Notes under the pieces: generated by a model
Seen by the model: only the letters and a program-made list of their open reading frames with translations
The model's database searches: none
What the model was told of the DNA's origin: nothing
In this document: in pieces, positions 7,715 to 16,637 of the stretch
How positions within the stretch are numbered: position 1 is the first letter of the stretch
How the letters are laid out: every line of letters starts with the position of its first letter
Position numbers and translations under genes: made by a program
Assembly (NCBI RefSeq): GCF_001890385.1
Contig: NZ_CP018221.1
Location: 248,001-312,000, forward strand
Direction of reading: 5' to 3'
DNA: 64,000 bases
Origin: Tardibacter chloracetimidivorans
Lineage (GTDB): Bacteria; Pseudomonadota; Alphaproteobacteria; Sphingomonadales; Sphingomonadaceae

Positions 7715-8446
7715 ATGAATAAATTTTTGTACGTTCCGCTTATGTTGGCCGCGCTCGGCGCGACGGATGTCGCATTGGCCCAGACGCCAGCCGCTTCTCA
7801 GGAGGCAGGCAAGGTCACGGCGGGTGCAACCGTGCTTGACCCAAAGGGCGGCACGGTCGGAACGATCAAGGAAATTTCAGGCGAATTCGCGGTTCTGGCG
7901 ACGGATGCCGTCGAAGTCCGGTTGCCGCTCAGCTCGTTCGCGGTCGGTCCGAAAGGCCCAATTCTGGGGATGACCCGTGAGCAGGTCAATCAGGCGGCGG
8001 GCGGCGCGGCGAGCGCGGTCGACAAGTTGCTCGTAGCGGGGACGCCGGTGTCTGGCTTGCAGGGTGCGCCGGTCGGCACCATTGAGCAAGTGATGGGCGA
8101 TAATGTAGTGGTGGCGACGACGGCCGGAAAGGCCACCCTGCCGCGCACCGCCTTCACCAAAGGCCCCAAGGGGCTGTCGATTGGAATGACCGCCGCGCAA
8201 TTGCAGGCGCAGATCGCGGGCGCGACGGCCGCGCTTTCGGCCCAGCTCGTCAAGGGCACGCAGATCCGCGACCCGCAGGGCGTTCTCGTCGGCACCATCG
8301 ATGTGGTTGAAGGCGAGAAGGCCACTGTCGTCACATCCAGCGGCAAGAAGGTGGTGCTTCCCGTAAACGCGCTCGGCAGCGGCACGAGCGGCCTGGTGGT
8401 GGGCATCTCCGCCGCCGAAATCGAAAAGACTGCGGCCGGAAGCTGA
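7715..8446 (+). CDS. Exported protein with three copies of a PRC-barrel-like domain
   Basis: The 243-residue protein has a signal peptide ending near ALAQ (about residue 23) and is then almost wholly three repeats at about residues 36-95, 107-168 and 179-239. Each repeat carries a VGTI motif spaced about 72 residues from the next, a V/A-rich strand, an R/K-x-LP motif, then GPKG or SG, IGM/VGI and a short helix beginning TREQ, TAAQ or SAAE. The beta-rich unit with G-x-x-VGTI resembles PRC-barrel domains. No membrane anchor follows the signal, so it is periplasmic or secreted. Function unknown. It lies beside the ECF sigma run but behind a separate 207-bp leader. Confidence 0.7.
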   Translation: MNKFLYVPLMLAALGATDVALAQTPAASQEAGKVTAGATVLDPKGGTVGTIKEISGEFAVLATDAVEVRLPLSSFAVGPKGPILGMTREQVNQAAGGAASAVDKLLVAGTPVSGLQGAPVGTIEQVMGDNVVVATTAGKATLPRTAFTKGPKGLSIGMTAAQLQAQIAGATAALSAQLVKGTQIRDPQGVLVGTIDVVEGEKATVVTSSGKKVVLPVNALGSGTSGLVVGISAAEIEKTAAGS

Positions 8447-8454
8447 CGATGTTG

Positions 8455-8492
8455 GGAGGCGGGGTCCCGTTCAGACGGGGCGGCCCGCCTCC
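8455..8492. terminator. Bidirectional hairpin at a convergent gene junction
   Basis: GGAGGCGGG at 8455-8463 pairs with CCCGCCTCC at 8484-8492, and within it CCCGT (8466-8470) pairs with ACGGG (8475-8479) around a TCAG loop. The structure begins 8 bases after the plus-strand stop at 8446 and spans the minus-strand stop codon at 8471-8473. There is no long T-run, so terminator strength is uncertain. Confidence 0.5.
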
Positions 8493-9859
8493 ACATCATG
8501 TCCAAGCTGCCGCTGCGACGCTGACGTTCCGGGTATCTCGGTCCCGCGTAGCGACTGGCCCGCTGTCTCGATGACAAACGGCAGGGCGGCCATGCCGATA
8601 AGGCAGGATGCCATCATCAAATAGGCTGGCACCAGCACGTCGCCGGTAAGGCCGACCATCCATGAATTGAACGCAGGCGCAGTGCCTCCGAACAGCGATG
8701 TGGAGACATTATAGGCGATCGCCAGACCGGCAAAGCGGACCGGGGTGGGGAACATCGCCGGGAATGTGGCGGAAATGGTCGCAAGTTGCGGCACATAGAG
8801 CAGGCCCAGCACCGCAAATCCCACAATCGCACCCCACAAGCCGGTCGCCATCAGCTGGTAGAGCGGTACGACCAGCAGGAATAGCCCGCCAAGCGAAGCC
8901 CACCACATCGGCTTGCGCCCCAGCTTGTCCGACAGCGCACCGGCTGCGGGGACGAACAGCATCATGAACAGCATGCCGATGATCGGCACGTAAAGCGCTT
9001 CTTCGGTGGATAGCCCCAGACGGACCTGGAGATAGGTGGGCATGTAGCTGAGGAGCGTATAGTTCACGACGTTAAGCGCGATGACCAGCGCTCCGAGCAC
9101 CAGCAGTGGCCGCCAATAATGGCGGAACAGGTCCGACAGCTCGAAAAGATGTCCGGGTTCGCGATCTCCCGCCGCCTCGACTTCGCGGAAAACGGGTGTG
9201 TCCTCAATGTGCGACCTTAGATAGAGCCCCGCAAGCCCGAGCGGCGCGGCCACCAGGAAGGGCAGGCGCCAGCCCCATTCGTGCATGGCTTCATCGCCGA
9301 GCAGCAGCGCGAAACCCAGCATCAGCAATGCGCCGAGCGAAAAGCCCGCGAGCGTCCCCACTTCCAGAAAGCTGCCGTAGAAGCCTCTTTTGTCGTCGGG
9401 CGCGTATTCGGCCATGAAGGTTGCGGCCCCGCCATATTCGCCGCCGGTGGAAAATCCCTGCACCAGTCGCAAAACTATGAGCAGAATTGGCGCCCATCCG
9501 CCGATGCTTTCATATGACGGCACCAGCCCGATGCATAGCGTCGCGCCAGCCATCATCAATATGGTGAGCGCCAGCACGGTCTTGCGGCCATAGCGGTCGC
9601 CCAGCGGTCCCCAGAACAATCCGCCGAGTGGCCTCACCAGAAACGAGATCGCGAAGGTCGCCAGCGCGAACAATGTCGCCTCGCTGGTGGAGCCGGGAAA
9701 AAGCGCGGTCGATATATAAGCCACGCCATAGGCATAGATGCCATAGTCGAACCATTCGGTGGCATTGCCGATCGCCGACGCTGCGATCGCCTTTTTCAGG
9801 ACGGCGGGCGAAGGCGGCGTTTCGCCGGGGATGGGAGCAGCCGGGGAATGGTCAGGCAT
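8471..9859 (-). CDS. MHS-family MFS transporter (ProP-like)
   Basis: The 462-residue transporter has 12 predicted membrane helices and the metabolite:H+ symporter signature near the N-terminus (IGNATEWFDYGIYAYGVAY), the loop motif GDRYGRKTVL, and VQGFSTGGEYGGAATF. The family includes the proline/betaine carrier ProP and carriers for citrate, ketoglutarate and shikimate, so the substrate cannot be fixed from sequence. It follows the MscS gene by 15 bp and is the last member of the run that starts with ectA. A role in compatible-solute uptake is the natural reading of this context. Confidence 0.8.
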   Translation of the reverse strand: MPDHSPAAPIPGETPPSPAVLKKAIAASAIGNATEWFDYGIYAYGVAYISTALFPGSTSEATLFALATFAISFLVRPLGGLFWGPLGDRYGRKTVLALTILMMAGATLCIGLVPSYESIGGWAPILLIVLRLVQGFSTGGEYGGAATFMAEYAPDDKRGFYGSFLEVGTLAGFSLGALLMLGFALLLGDEAMHEWGWRLPFLVAAPLGLAGLYLRSHIEDTPVFREVEAAGDREPGHLFELSDLFRHYWRPLLVLGALVIALNVVNYTLLSYMPTYLQVRLGLSTEEALYVPIIGMLFMMLFVPAAGALSDKLGRKPMWWASLGGLFLLVVPLYQLMATGLWGAIVGFAVLGLLYVPQLATISATFPAMFPTPVRFAGLAIAYNVSTSLFGGTAPAFNSWMVGLTGDVLVPAYLMMASCLIGMAALPFVIETAGQSLRGTEIPGTSASQRQLGHDVEAGRPV

Positions 9860-9874
9860 GGCGCATCCTTTTCG

Positions 9875-11143
9875 TCATAGTGCATTCTGTTTCTGGAGAA
9901 GCGGGAACTGCCGCAGGTCCATGCCGCCCAGCTTCTGGAACAGGCGCAGGCCGAAATGCGGCATGATCGCCAGCAGATGGTCGAATATGTCGGCCTGAAT
10001 GGCCTCATATTCCGCCCAGGCGGTGGTGCCGGTGAAGCAGTAGATTTCGATCGGCAGCCCGCCCGCGGTGGGCTGGAGCTGGCGGACCATCAGCGTCATG
10101 TCCTGCCGGACGCCGGGATGATGCTTCAGATAGGCCTGAACATAGGCGCGAAACGTGCCCAGGTTGGTGAGTTCACGCTGGTTGACCGGGTCTTCGCCGC
10201 GCTCCTTCAGCCCCGCGTTCCATCTTTCGATGTCGGCCTTTTTGGCGTCGAGATAGGGGCTCAGCACGGCGAAGCGCCGGAGCGCCGATTTATCCTCCTC
10301 GGTCAGGAAGGCGACGCTGTTCTGATCCATATAGAGCGACCGCATCACGCGCCGCGCGCCCGATTCGGCCATTCCCCGCCAGTTCTTGTAGGATTCGGAC
10401 ATCAGCCGATAGGTGGGGATGGTGGTGATCGTCTTGTCCCAGTTCTGCACCTTCACCGTGTGCAGCGCGATGTCGATGACGTCGCCATCCGCGTTCAGAT
10501 CAGGCATCTCGATCCAGTCGCCGACGCGAAGCATGTCGTTGGAGGTAAGCTGAACCGACGCCACCAGCGACAGGATCGTGTCCTTGAAAACCAGCATCAG
10601 GACGGCGGCCATCGCGCCAAGCCCCGACAGTAGCAGCAGCGGCGACTGCTCCATGAGCACGGCGATTATCAGTATCGCGCTGCCGCCGAAGAGGATGATC
10701 TTGGCGACCTGGATATAGCCCTTGATCGGCCTGCTCGCCGCATCGGGCCTGCGCTGATAGAGGTTGTTGACGAGGTTGAGCCCGGCGCTGATCGCAAGCA
10801 CGATGGTGAGCACGATGAACGCGCTCACCACATTCTGTGTGACGTCGATTACTCCGGCGGGGAGGTGCGGCACCAGTTGAATGCCGCGCGAGATGACGAT
10901 CGCAGGCACGATGTTGGAGAGCCGCCGGACGATGGGATCAAGCTGGCCGCTGGTCACCGCCAGCGCGGCGGTGTCGAGTCCGCGCTCCAGCAGCCGGAGG
11001 ATGACCTGCTTGACGACGGCATTCGCAAGCGTGGCCGCTGCGACAAGCAACGCAAGACCTGAAAGCGCCTGCGCCCAGGGGGGCAGGGTGGTCAGAAACT
11101 CAAACTCTCTGGTGAAATTCATATCTTGCGCGATGTCCGTCAA
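9875..11143 (-). CDS. Mechanosensitive channel, MscS family
   Basis: A 422-residue membrane protein has about five N-terminal hydrophobic segments followed by the MscS core: a pore-type helix (FGGSAILIIAVLMEQSPLLLLSGLGAMAAVLML), the beta domain with VQLTSNDMLRVGDWIEMP and VKVQNWDKTITTIPTYRL, and a long C-terminal domain. The insert SYKNWRGMAESGARRVMRS and overall size are closest to YbdG-type channels. Such channels release solutes when turgor rises suddenly. The start overlaps the upstream MFS stop (ATGA), and the gene lies downstream of ectABCD, matching solute synthesis with an emergency release route. Confidence 0.88.
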   Translation of the reverse strand: MTDIAQDMNFTREFEFLTTLPPWAQALSGLALLVAAATLANAVVKQVILRLLERGLDTAALAVTSGQLDPIVRRLSNIVPAIVISRGIQLVPHLPAGVIDVTQNVVSAFIVLTIVLAISAGLNLVNNLYQRRPDAASRPIKGYIQVAKIILFGGSAILIIAVLMEQSPLLLLSGLGAMAAVLMLVFKDTILSLVASVQLTSNDMLRVGDWIEMPDLNADGDVIDIALHTVKVQNWDKTITTIPTYRLMSESYKNWRGMAESGARRVMRSLYMDQNSVAFLTEEDKSALRRFAVLSPYLDAKKADIERWNAGLKERGEDPVNQRELTNLGTFRAYVQAYLKHHPGVRQDMTLMVRQLQPTAGGLPIEIYCFTGTTAWAEYEAIQADIFDHLLAIMPHFGLRLFQKLGGMDLRQFPLLQKQNAL

Positions 11144-12366
11144 TTTTCTGGTGCAAGAGGATCAAGCGAGGCTGCGGCGGGGGTGGTGCGGGGAAGTACC
11201 TGATAGCGCCGCTGCAACGCATCCGGCACGGGAGGGGCCGCCCAGATGCGAAAGCCCGCAAAGATGAGCACGATGGACGCGCAACCGGCGATGAAGAGGA
11301 AAAGCCCGCGCGGACCAAGCCCCTCCATCATCCCGGCTGCCGCCAGAGGTCCGGCCGCAGCGCCCAGCGAGTAGATGAGGATCAGCCCGCCCGACGCGCC
11401 GACCCGCTGGGTGGAGCGGAGATGGTCGTTGGTGTGCGCAACGCAGAGCGGATACAGGGCAAAGCAGGTGCCGCCGAACAGCGCGCCCGCGAGCATCATC
11501 TGATAGCGCCCCTCGGCGAATTCGAACAGGCCGATGCACACGATCAGCGTCGCGAGGAAGGTGCCGACGATGACCCTGCGCCGGTCCACCAGGTCCGACA
11601 GGCGGCCGAGCGGCCATTGCAACGCCACGCCGCCGAGGATCGTCGCGCTCATGAACAACGCCGTACCCGCCGTGTTGAGGCCGACACCGCGCGCGAACAC
11701 CGCGCCCAGGCCATAGAAGGCCCCCATCATCACGCCCGTCACCGCGGCGCCCACAAAGCCCAGCGGCGAGGTGCGGTACAACTGGGTCAGGCGCATGATC
11801 CCGCCTTCGGGACGGGAAGGGGCGGGGATGCGGGTCAGCGCCACCGGAATGACCGCGAGCGAGAGCAGTATCGATGCGGCGATGAACGGCAGGGCGGGCC
11901 ATGTGTCGCCCAGGTTCAAAAGGAACTGCCCGACGGCCTGACCGGCGTAGAGCGCAATCATGTAGAATGCCAGCACGCTGCCGCGCGTGGCCGGTTCGGC
12001 GCGCTCGTTGAGCCAGCTTTCGAGGCACACGAACACCCCGGCCATGCAAAACCCTTCGGCAAGGCGAAGCATCGACCAGAACAGTGGATCCAGATGGAGC
12101 GTGTAGGAGAGCGAGGTCGCTGAAAACAGTGAGACGAAGGCGGCGAAGGCGCGGATATGCCCGGCGCGGGCAACGATCGCGAACGCAAGCATTGATCCGA
12201 ACGTCAGCCCGACGAAATAAGCAGTCGCGACCAGGCCGATCAGCAGCGGCGGCGCGCCCGACGCTTCCAGCCGCAGGCTTATCAGCGTTGAAAGGAAGCC
12301 GCTGCCCGCCATCAGCATGAAAATGGCGAGCAGCAGGGTCGCGACGGGGCGGATCGTCCCCGTCAT
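11140..12366 (-). CDS. MFS transporter, YcaD-like
   Basis: The 408-residue protein has 12 predicted membrane helices with no large soluble domain. The N-terminal half (FLSTLISLRLEASG, GLTFGSML, RLAEGFCMAGVFVCLESWLNE) is typical of the YcaD-like subgroup of the major facilitator superfamily, whose substrates are mostly unknown. It follows ectD by 96 bp on the same strand and overlaps the MscS gene by 4 bp. A part in ectoine or hydroxyectoine movement is possible but unproven. The 96-bp gap contains a tight inverted repeat (CCGGTC/GACCGG) too small to be a convincing terminator. Confidence 0.78.
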   Translation of the reverse strand: MTGTIRPVATLLLAIFMLMAGSGFLSTLISLRLEASGAPPLLIGLVATAYFVGLTFGSMLAFAIVARAGHIRAFAAFVSLFSATSLSYTLHLDPLFWSMLRLAEGFCMAGVFVCLESWLNERAEPATRGSVLAFYMIALYAGQAVGQFLLNLGDTWPALPFIAASILLSLAVIPVALTRIPAPSRPEGGIMRLTQLYRTSPLGFVGAAVTGVMMGAFYGLGAVFARGVGLNTAGTALFMSATILGGVALQWPLGRLSDLVDRRRVIVGTFLATLIVCIGLFEFAEGRYQMMLAGALFGGTCFALYPLCVAHTNDHLRSTQRVGASGGLILIYSLGAAAGPLAAAGMMEGLGPRGLFLFIAGCASIVLIFAGFRIWAAPPVPDALQRRYQVLPRTTPAAASLDPLAPEN

Positions 12367-12462
12367 TTCCGGTCGTGACCGGCTGGCATGGCTGTCCTGT
12401 GCTTGCGTCGTTTCGCTGACATCATCGGTCTGATCTGTAGAACTCGGCCGCCGTCCGCGCTG

Positions 12463-13380
12463 TCAGGACGCCGCCTCCAGCAGCGTGACCTCGGGACGCT
12501 GGAGCACGGAGACGTGCTTGCGCGCCGCAATGAACTCCGGCCTGGGCGCTTCCGGTCCATAGGGAGAGACCAGACGGTTGGAGACGGCGTTATAGACGAT
12601 GAAGGCATTGGCCCTCGGGAACGGCGTGATGTTGCCGTTGGAGCCGTGCATTGCGTTGCAATCGAAGATGATGACCGTTCCGGCGTTGCCGGTCGGTGCA
12701 ACGATCCCGTGCTCGGCGGCAAGCTCTGCAAGGCTGTCCTCGTCCGGAACGCCATATTCCTGCTTCTTCAGGGAAGAGCGATAATGGTCTTCAGGCGTTT
12801 CCCCGACGCAGGTGAGATATTTCCGATGCGAGCCGGGAATGATCATCAGCGGTCCGTTCAGAACGGTGTTGGGGGCGAGCAGGATCGACATGGAAAGGGC
12901 GCGCATCTGCGGCATGCCGTCTTCCACGTGCCAGGTTTCGAAATCCGAATGCCAGTAGAACTCCTTCCCGACGAACCCGGGCTTGTAGTTCAGCCGCGAC
13001 TGGTGGACGTACACGTCGTCTCCCAGCAGGAAGCGCGCGACCCCGGCCAGCCTGTCGTCGGCGGCGAGGCGCGCCATCGTCCCGCTCTGCTGGTGGATCT
13101 TGAAGATCGACCGCACTTCCCGGCCGCCCGGCTCGGTGATCACCGTCTCGTCCTCAAGCGCGGCCGGATCGGCAAGCAGCTTTGCCGCCGAGGTCTGGAG
13201 CGCGGCGACCTCCTCGGCGCTGAAAACATTGTCGAGCACCAGATATCCGTCACGGTCGAACTGTTCGGCCTGAGCGCGCGTGATCGGCGCGCGTTCGTCC
13301 CAACTGCTGTGCACCACTGGGTCCAGCCGGGGGAGGATGCGAGGGGCGGCCTCGCGCCGGGACGGGTAAAGATCGGTCAT
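12463..13380 (-). CDS. ectD: Ectoine hydroxylase EctD
   Basis: EctD is an Fe(II)/2-oxoglutarate dioxygenase that turns ectoine into 5-hydroxyectoine in the cytoplasm. The 305-residue protein carries the EctD signature FYWHSDFETWHVEDGMP, with iron ligands His144 and Asp146, and the distal His245 in CNAMHGSNGN. These are the same residue numbers I recall for the Sphingopyxis alaskensis enzyme, so the start at 13380 is well supported. It lies 38 bp after ectC. Its presence means that the cell can make both ectoine and hydroxyectoine. Confidence 0.97.
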   Translation of the reverse strand: MTDLYPSRREAAPRILPRLDPVVHSSWDERAPITRAQAEQFDRDGYLVLDNVFSAEEVAALQTSAAKLLADPAALEDETVITEPGGREVRSIFKIHQQSGTMARLAADDRLAGVARFLLGDDVYVHQSRLNYKPGFVGKEFYWHSDFETWHVEDGMPQMRALSMSILLAPNTVLNGPLMIIPGSHRKYLTCVGETPEDHYRSSLKKQEYGVPDEDSLAELAAEHGIVAPTGNAGTVIIFDCNAMHGSNGNITPFPRANAFIVYNAVSNRLVSPYGPEAPRPEFIAARKHVSVLQRPEVTLLEAAS

Positions 13381-13418
13381 TTCATTCCTTCTTCCGGAGT
13401 TTGCACCTTGCGCCGCGC

Positions 13419-13811
13419 TCAGGCAGCTGCGGCGGCGGGGCGATATGCGCCTGTCTCGTCGTGGACTTCATTGCCGGTCACCGGCGGGTTGAAGACGCAG
13501 GCCGTGACCAGTTCGGTCTCGGCGCGCAGCGTGTGCCGGTCATGCGCGTTCAGCGCATAGAGCGTGCCGGGGGCAAGCTCGTGCCGTTCCCCCGTCGCCA
13601 GATCCTCCACGCTCCCCCGACCGCTGATGACGAACACGGATTCGACGTGATGTTGATAATGGAACGTCCATTCGCCACCGGCCTGAAGCGTGGTGATGTG
13701 GAAGGAAAAACCCATGCCGTCCTCAGCCAGAAGCATGCGGCTGCTTTCCCATCCCTTGTCACTGACGCTGCGGTCCGTACCGCGAATCTCTTCGAGCTTC
13801 CTGATGAGCAT
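13419..13811 (-). CDS. ectC: L-ectoine synthase EctC
   Basis: EctC closes N-gamma-acetyl-L-2,4-diaminobutyrate to ectoine, the last step of synthesis. The 130-residue cupin has the usual length and family patterns: [12 protein letters not shown] at the start, [26 protein letters not shown], and [16 protein letters not shown] near the end of the barrel. It lies 14 bp after ectB. The C-terminus ends in a short alanine-rich tail (YRPAAAAA) that is likely disordered. Confidence 0.97.
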   Translation of the reverse strand: MLIRKLEEIRGTDRSVSDKGWESSRMLLAEDGMGFSFHITTLQAGGEWTFHYQHHVESVFVISGRGSVEDLATGERHELAPGTLYALNAHDRHTLRAETELVTACVFNPPVTGNEVHDETGAYRPAAAAA

Positions 13812-13825
13812 CGCGACCCTCCTTC

Positions 13826-15136
13826 TTACTCGGCCGCCATGCCGAAGACTGGCGTCATGGCGTCGCGAACAGCGCCTTCCACAATGTCGAGACCGGCGGA
13901 AAACACATCGTCGTCGATGGTCAGCGGGGCGAGGACCTTCACAACCTCGTCATGCGGCCCGCTGGTTTCGATGATGAGGCCCTTTTCGAAGGCCGCGCTG
14001 GTGATCACCGAGGCAAGCTCGCCCGAGCCCACATCGATGCCCTGCATCATGCCCCGGCCCTTGACCGACATGCGATCGGGATCGGTCGCCGCGATCGCCT
14101 TCAGCCGCCGACCGAGCAGCTCCGCCCGGCGCTTCACGTCATTGGCGAAATCGTCCGTTTTCCAGAAATGCCGGATGGCGGCCGTCGCGGTAACGAAGGC
14201 GTGGCAGTTGCCGCGGAAGGTGCCGTTGTGTTCACCCGGCTCCCACTTGTCGAGATCGGGACGGAACAGCGTCAGCGCAAAGGGCAGGCCCATGCCAGAC
14301 AGCGATTTGGCCAGCGTCACGATGTCGGGCTTGATGCCCGCTTCCTCGAAGCTGAAGAAGCCGCCGGTGCGCCCGCAACCCGCCTGAATGTCGTCGATGA
14401 TGAGAAGCGCGCCCTGTTCCTTGGCGATGCGGGCGATCTCCCGCAGCCATTCCGGCGAGGCCACGTTCAGCCCGCCTTCGCCCTGGACGGTTTCGACGAC
14501 GATGGCGGCGGGCGCGTCGATCCCGCTGGATGGGTCGTTGAGCCGCTGCTCCAGCAGGTCGGCGGTGTTCACGTCCGGGCCGTAATAGCCGTCGAACGGT
14601 TCATGGCTGACATGGCTGAGCGGCACGCCCGCGCCACCGCGCTTGCCGGCATTGCCCGTGCAGGCGAGCGCCCCCAGCGTCATTCCGTGAAATCCGTTGG
14701 TAAAGGCAATCACATGCTGGCGACCGGTCACCTTGCGCGCAAGCTTCAGCGCCGCCTCGACGGCGTTGGTGCCGGTCGGCCCGGTGAACATCGCCTTGTA
14801 GCGCAGCCCGCGCGGCGCAAGGATCGTCTTGTCCAACTCTTCAAGGAAAGCCGCCTTGGCTTCGGTATGAAGGTCGAGGCTGTGGGTCACGCCGTCTCCG
14901 GCGATATAGTCCATCAGGGCCTGTTTCAGGACCGGGTGATTGTGACCGTAATTCAGCGTGGAGCAGCCTGAGAGGAAGTCGAGATAGCGTCCGCCCTCCG
15001 CGTCATGCATCCACGGCCCTTCGGCGCGCACGAACTGGCGCGGCATGGCGCGGGAATAGCTGCGCACGCGGGATTCAAGCCTGTCATAGACCGAAATGTC
15101 GGAGGTGCCCGCGGTCGGGGCCGGCGAAAGTGTCAT
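13826..15136 (-). CDS. ectB: Diaminobutyrate--2-oxoglutarate transaminase EctB
   Basis: EctB makes L-2,4-diaminobutyrate from aspartate semialdehyde and glutamate, the first committed step of ectoine synthesis. The 436-residue class III aminotransferase contains [18 protein letters not shown] (phosphate-binding region), [11 protein letters not shown], the cofactor aspartate region [14 protein letters not shown], and the PLP lysine in TLAKSLSG. Length and the opening [20 protein letters not shown] are typical of EctB. It follows ectA by 22 bp. No dedicated aspartate kinase gene accompanies the cluster. Confidence 0.96.
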   Translation of the reverse strand: MTLSPAPTAGTSDISVYDRLESRVRSYSRAMPRQFVRAEGPWMHDAEGGRYLDFLSGCSTLNYGHNHPVLKQALMDYIAGDGVTHSLDLHTEAKAAFLEELDKTILAPRGLRYKAMFTGPTGTNAVEAALKLARKVTGRQHVIAFTNGFHGMTLGALACTGNAGKRGGAGVPLSHVSHEPFDGYYGPDVNTADLLEQRLNDPSSGIDAPAAIVVETVQGEGGLNVASPEWLREIARIAKEQGALLIIDDIQAGCGRTGGFFSFEEAGIKPDIVTLAKSLSGMGLPFALTLFRPDLDKWEPGEHNGTFRGNCHAFVTATAAIRHFWKTDDFANDVKRRAELLGRRLKAIAATDPDRMSVKGRGMMQGIDVGSGELASVITSAAFEKGLIIETSGPHDEVVKVLAPLTIDDDVFSAGLDIVEGAVRDAMTPVFGMAAE

Positions 15137-15158
15137 GGTCTCTCCTTGCGGATGGTGA

Positions 15159-15728
15159 TCAGAATGTGAGGCTGGCGGTGTCGAGCGGGCCGATGGAAAT
15201 CAGCTCCTCGCTTTCATGCGCACCGCCAAGGTGCCTTTCGCGGTCGAAACAGGGACGAATTTCGAGGTCCAACCCCTGCTGCCGGGCAAAGTTCGCGAAC
15301 ATCTTTCGCGAGCCGCGATTGGAAGGGGTGACGGTCGTCACCAGCCGGACGGCGTCGAACACGGCGGGAAACTGGAACAGCGCGTTGAGCATGGCGACGC
15401 CAAGCCCCTGGCCGCGGGCGCGCTCATGAACGGCGACCTGCCACACGAACATGGCTTCCGGGTCGTGGACAAGGCGATAGCCCGATATCCAGCCGCTGAT
15501 CTCGCCATCGCGCTCGGCAAGCACGCAGGTTTCGGCGAAATGCGTGCACTGCAGAAGGTTGCAGTAGAGAGAGTTGGTATCCAGCGGAGGGCAGGCGGCG
15601 ATCAGATCATGAATCGCCTGCGCGTCTTCCGCCACAGGATTCCGGAATGAGAAATCCGGCAGCCGGTCGGCGATAGCGAAAGCCGACCGGCGGACGACAC
15701 TTGCGTCCGTGTTGCCATTGTCCTTCAA
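15159..15728 (-). CDS. ectA: Diaminobutyrate acetyltransferase EctA
   Basis: EctA acetylates the gamma-amino group of L-2,4-diaminobutyrate using acetyl-CoA. The GNAT-fold protein shows the family patterns FRNPVAEDAQAIHDLI, LDTNSLYCNLLQCTHFAETC, FVWQVAVHERARGQGLG (acetyl-CoA loop) and TVTPSNRGSRKMF. I chose the TTG at 15728 (189 residues) because GGGGAA lies 5 bases before it. ATG at 15764 (201 residues) is possible but has no ribosome site. The strong promoter at 15797-15825 rules out the farthest upstream reading. It is the first gene of the ect operon. Confidence 0.93.
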   Translation of the reverse strand: MKDNGNTDASVVRRSAFAIADRLPDFSFRNPVAEDAQAIHDLIAACPPLDTNSLYCNLLQCTHFAETCVLAERDGEISGWISGYRLVHDPEAMFVWQVAVHERARGQGLGVAMLNALFQFPAVFDAVRLVTTVTPSNRGSRKMFANFARQQGLDLEIRPCFDRERHLGGAHESEELISIGPLDTASLTF

Positions 15729-15796
15729 GGTTATTCCCCGTTTATACTTTGGTGTTTTAAACATATTGGACTGCGGCATGTCAGCCGCCGGACAGC

Positions 15797-15825
15797 CATA
15801 TAAGAGGAAATCGGCCAATTTTCAA
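15797..15825 (-). promoter_or_regulatory. Sigma-70-type promoter of the ect operon
   Basis: Read on the minus strand, TTGAAA (15825-15820) and TATATG (15802-15797) are separated by exactly 17 bases, a near-consensus vegetative promoter pointing into ectA. Transcription should begin near 15790, giving a leader of about 60 bases to the TTG start. The divergent ectR start is 113 bases away. In other bacteria EctR-type repressors bind over the ectA promoter; I could not identify a clear palindromic operator here. Confidence 0.65.
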
Positions 15826-15937
15826 GGCGTATCGGGAAAATTGAGGCGTCTAGCCGGGCGAACTTGGTCGGATTTTCCTTTAAATACCGAAGTAAATTGC
15901 GGTTGTTACGCGCTCGGCTTCGCGCTAGCGCGGAAGG

Positions 15938-16417
15938 ATGTTCGAACCCCGCACCGAGTCCGCGCTGCGCGCAATCAGAAGGCTGCTCCGCGCCGCTGAA
16001 ATGACCGAACGGCAGCTTGCCTCCGCGACCGGACTTACGCCGTCGCAGCTTGTCGTCCTGCAGGAGGTTTCCCGTCATGGGGAGACCACCGCAGGCGCGA
16101 TTGCATCAGCCGTTCAGTTCAGCCAGGCGACAGTGACCAATCTCGTCGACCGGCTGGAACAGCGTGGCTTCGTCGCGCGCAGCCGCCGCGAGCGGGATCG
16201 TCGCCAGGTCTGGGTTTCGATCACGGCGGAGGGCAGGGCCGCGCTTTCTTCAGCGCCGGACATGATGCAGGACCGGTTCCAGAGCAGGTTCGACAACCTT
16301 CCCGATTGGGAACAGGCAATGATCGTGGCCATGCTGGAGCGGCTCACCGGCCTTTTGAACGCCGATGGGATTGATGCGGCTCCGGTCATCGACGCCGGGC
16401 GCATCGACCGCCCCTGA
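15938..16417 (+). CDS. ectR: MarR-family regulator of ectoine genes (EctR)
   Basis: The 159-residue protein is a MarR-type winged helix regulator: helical start (ALRAIRRLLRAAE), GLTPSQLVVLQEVSRHGETTAGAIASAV, recognition helix SQATVTNLVDRLEQRGFV, and wing RSRRERDRRQVWVSIT. It is divergent from ectABCD, the arrangement of EctR repressors that control ectoine synthesis by osmotic state. A GGAAGG stretch directly abuts the ATG at 15938, so the true start may differ slightly; MTERQL at 16001 is the next candidate. Its name here rests on position plus fold. Confidence 0.85.
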   Translation: MFEPRTESALRAIRRLLRAAEMTERQLASATGLTPSQLVVLQEVSRHGETTAGAIASAVQFSQATVTNLVDRLEQRGFVARSRRERDRRQVWVSITAEGRAALSSAPDMMQDRFQSRFDNLPDWEQAMIVAMLERLTGLLNADGIDAAPVIDAGRIDRP

Positions 16418-16637
16418 CCGCCGAAAATCCGATCCGATTACCCGGCGGAAGATCAGCGGCTATCCCGATGGGCCCGAGTCGTTTTGCCCCAGCCGGATCG
16501 CGCTAAAAATATCTCGCGATTTCAATTTGATGAACAATGTTGTTGAAGAGCAACAGTCAAGAAAAAATTCTGATCTTCGGCCAAAAAAATGTTAACCTCG
16601 TGCGGTGCAGGGGGCTTTGCGTTTAGGCGAGGTTCAC

